Shown here: positions 62,599 to 64,000 of the stretch, piece by piece | Numbering within the stretch: position 1 is the first letter of the stretch | How the letters are laid out: the number at the start of each line of letters is the position of its first letter | From: Bacillota bacterium | GTDB taxonomy: Bacteria > Bacillota > Desulfotomaculia > Desulfotomaculales > Pelotomaculaceae | Assembly: GCA_029555205.1 (NCBI GenBank) | Contig: JAKPTB010000143.1 | Location: 1 to 64,000, forward strand | Reading direction: 5' to 3' | Length of the DNA stretch: 64,000 nucleotides | Notes under the pieces: generated by a model | What the model was told of the DNA's origin: nothing | Database searches by the model: none | Seen by the model: the letters and a program-made list of their open reading frames with translations, nothing else | Translations under genes and position numbers: made by a program

Positions 62599-63945
62599 AT
62601 GATCTTCATGAAGCGGCTCTGGCTGGCCACTCTGGTGACAGCCTTTTTCGGCCCGCTGCTGGCCCTGGATGCTTACCCGGGAATATTTGCTTTTAAAATA
62701 CTCTTTTGTCTGCACCTGGCGCTGTTTTGCTTTTTTCTCGCTTTCCGGAAAATGACCCTTGAAATAAACCGTGAAATAAAGCCATTTTACGTATTTTTCC
62801 TGGTCTGGCTGGCCTGGGCCGTGTTCTCCCTGCTCTGGGCCGGTAACTTCCCGGACGGGCTCAGGAACCTCTGGTACCTTTTTTCCGGGCTGAGCTTGAT
62901 TGGCTTTACTGTTTTTTACATGCACAAGGAAGAGGACCTGAAAGCACCCCTTTACATCCTGGTGGCAATTCTTTTAATCATTATGGGTGTGGGAATCTGG
63001 GAATACAAAACAGGCCTGCACCTGAAAACAGCTGGACTAATCCCGGATGCAGGCTCGATCTCGAAAGCGCCCCGGGGTGTCTTTAAAAATCAAAATGACA
63101 TGGCCACCTACCTGGCTTTATATCTGCCTTTCCTGTTCATTTCAGCTAAGTATCTTTTGATCAGGCTGAAGACCCTGCTGCCCGGGCTTGGCTTACTGGC
63201 CTGTGCCGGCACGGGGATATTTCTGATTATTAATTCGGGGTCCAGGGCTAATTTAGTCGCTGTGGCCTTGAGCCTGGTTGCTGCCGTAATTATTTACCTG
63301 ATTCAGGGGAAGTGGAAGGCCTTCCGGAACGTCCTGGTAATGGCAGCAGCTCTGGCTGTCCTTTATCCTGTGCTGGCAAGTACACATCCCGCCCTTGCCT
63401 ACCAGCTTAAGCGGCAATTCAGGATTGCCCGGCACCATCTGGTATCCCTTGAACATGTTGCCGGGGAGAACTCGGCCAGGATGATCCTGTCCCGTAACGC
63501 CTTTCAGGAACTGCATAAGCATTCTTTGCTGGGGGTAGGCGCCGGGAACGCTGAAGAACATATGAAGGTGTACAGAACGGAAACGTTCCAGATTCTGGCC
63601 ATGCACAACTGGTGGCTGGAAATCCTGGTTAACTACGGTATCTTTATTTTTGTCCTGTATGTCGTTTTTACCGGCAGGCTTCTGGTTCAATTGTACCCTG
63701 TAGCTGTACGGGCGGGACCGGGTGTATTGAAAGTAGTGGCCGAAAGCGCCCTGGTGGGCCTGGCGGGCTTTCCAATTGCAGCGGTCAGTTCCAGCAGTCT
63801 GGCCTACAGCAGGGTAATGTGGATTTTTTTCGGCTTCGCCCTTTGCGCTATAAATCTGTACTGCAGCAGCAACAACGCCATTCAGACAACTGAAGAGGGA
63901 GAGAATCTTGAGAGTCCTGTGCCTGTCCAATCTTTATCCGAATAA
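62599..63945 (+). CDS. O-antigen ligase/polymerase family membrane protein
   Basis: About 448 residues with roughly ten membrane segments and the large extracytoplasmic loop of the Wzy/WaaL family (RGVFKNQNDMATYLALYLPF; SRNAFQELHKHSLLGVGAGNAEEHM; MHNWWLEILVNYG). In a Gram-positive host it would polymerise or ligate surface glycan units. TTG 62548 overlaps the flippase gene, but GGGAG (62588-62592) suits ATG 62599. Its end overlaps the next gene. Confidence 0.85.
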   Translation: MIFMKRLWLATLVTAFFGPLLALDAYPGIFAFKILFCLHLALFCFFLAFRKMTLEINREIKPFYVFFLVWLAWAVFSLLWAGNFPDGLRNLWYLFSGLSLIGFTVFYMHKEEDLKAPLYILVAILLIIMGVGIWEYKTGLHLKTAGLIPDAGSISKAPRGVFKNQNDMATYLALYLPFLFISAKYLLIRLKTLLPGLGLLACAGTGIFLIINSGSRANLVAVALSLVAAVIIYLIQGKWKAFRNVLVMAAALAVLYPVLASTHPALAYQLKRQFRIARHHLVSLEHVAGENSARMILSRNAFQELHKHSLLGVGAGNAEEHMKVYRTETFQILAMHNWWLEILVNYGIFIFVLYVVFTGRLLVQLYPVAVRAGPGVLKVVAESALVGLAGFPIAAVSSSSLAYSRVMWIFFGFALCAINLYCSSNNAIQTTEEGENLESPVPVQSLSE

Positions 63946-64000
63946 GCACAATCCCCTGCGGGGCGGTTTTGTAAAAGCCCAGGTTTCCAGCCTGACCCGG
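63908..64000 (+). CDS. glycosyltransferase N-terminus, cut by the window edge
   Basis: GAGGGAG at 63895-63901 precedes TTG 63908. The frame reads MRVLCLSNLYPN, then PLRGGFVKAQVSSLTR up to the last base. This is the standard N-terminus of family 4 glycosyltransferases. It overlaps the ligase gene by 38 bases in another frame, so the genes are probably coupled. The donor sugar is unknown. Confidence 0.75.
   Translation, partial: MRVLCLSNLYPNKHNPLRGGFVKAQVSSLTR

Noticed and set aside
63253-63930. 225-codon minus-strand ORF
   Set aside because: Shadow of the O-antigen ligase gene.

Overview
The window is chromosomal DNA of a spore-forming, Gram-positive anaerobe of the class Clostridia. It is most like the Peptococcaceae / Desulfotomaculum-Pelotomaculum group. 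The evidence is the gene order (yebC, bofC-like, ruvCAB, queH, spoIID-like, queA, tgt, yajC, secDF, recJ, apt, rel, dtd, hisS, aspS, then Rrf2, iscU, mnmA, alaS, ireB, ruvX, mltG), strong Shine-Dalgarno sites with many GTG/TTG starts, T-box control of hisS, and sporulation genes. The assignment is inferred from synteny only. No rRNA gene is complete: the window opens with the last bases of a 5S rRNA.

Layout. 1-2.7 kb: 5S tail with three copies of its flank and terminator, then a glycine-betaine-type ABC binding protein and permease without an ATPase. 2.8-3.7 kb: a secreted LysM protein on the minus strand. 4.3-17.5 kb: a plus-strand block for Holliday-junction processing, queuosine synthesis and Sec translocation. 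17.9-20.3 kb: a bifunctional nuclease family gene, a CDF metal exporter with a structured leader, and a small winged-helix gene. 20.5-27.2 kb: recJ-apt-rel-dtd-MBL hydrolase. 27.3-32.4 kb: a T-box-controlled hisS followed by aspS and tcdA. 32.5-38.6 kb: trxA, rarA, an Rrf2 regulator with a folded leader, iscU, mnmA, two tiny proteins and an AI-2E family membrane protein. 38.6-44.5 kb: alaS behind a T-box-like antiterminator/terminator, a GNAT acetyltransferase, ireB, an Fe-S aldo/keto reductase, ruvX and a DUF1292 gene. 44.6-50.3 kb: cell-wall genes (VanW family, mltG, U32 peptidase, class B PBP). 50.3-50.7 kb: a nest of short repeats. 50.7-53.6 kb: a minus-strand TRAP transporter. 53.7-54.7 kb: AT-rich DNA with one small membrane ORF. 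54.7-56.4 kb: a glutaredoxin-like gene with an in-frame UGA, and ugd. 56.8-64.0 kb: the start of a polysaccharide locus (CapD-like enzyme, sugar-nucleotide dehydrogenase, aminotransferase, flippase, O-antigen ligase, and a glycosyltransferase cut by the window edge).

The most notable item is at 54674-54907 on the minus strand. It reads as a complete 77-residue glutaredoxin-like protein once the TGA at codon 13 is decoded as selenocysteine (U-P-H-C in place of C-P-H-C), and a stem-loop of bacterial SECIS type lies just downstream of the UGA. Other points to check are the alaS leader, which has a T-box-type antiterminator but no recognisable Stem I and carries an overlapping 49-codon ORF; the folded leaders of the CDF exporter and the Rrf2 gene; the copied 3' end of the PBP gene around REP-like repeats; and the missing cysteine desulfurase between the Rrf2 gene and iscU.
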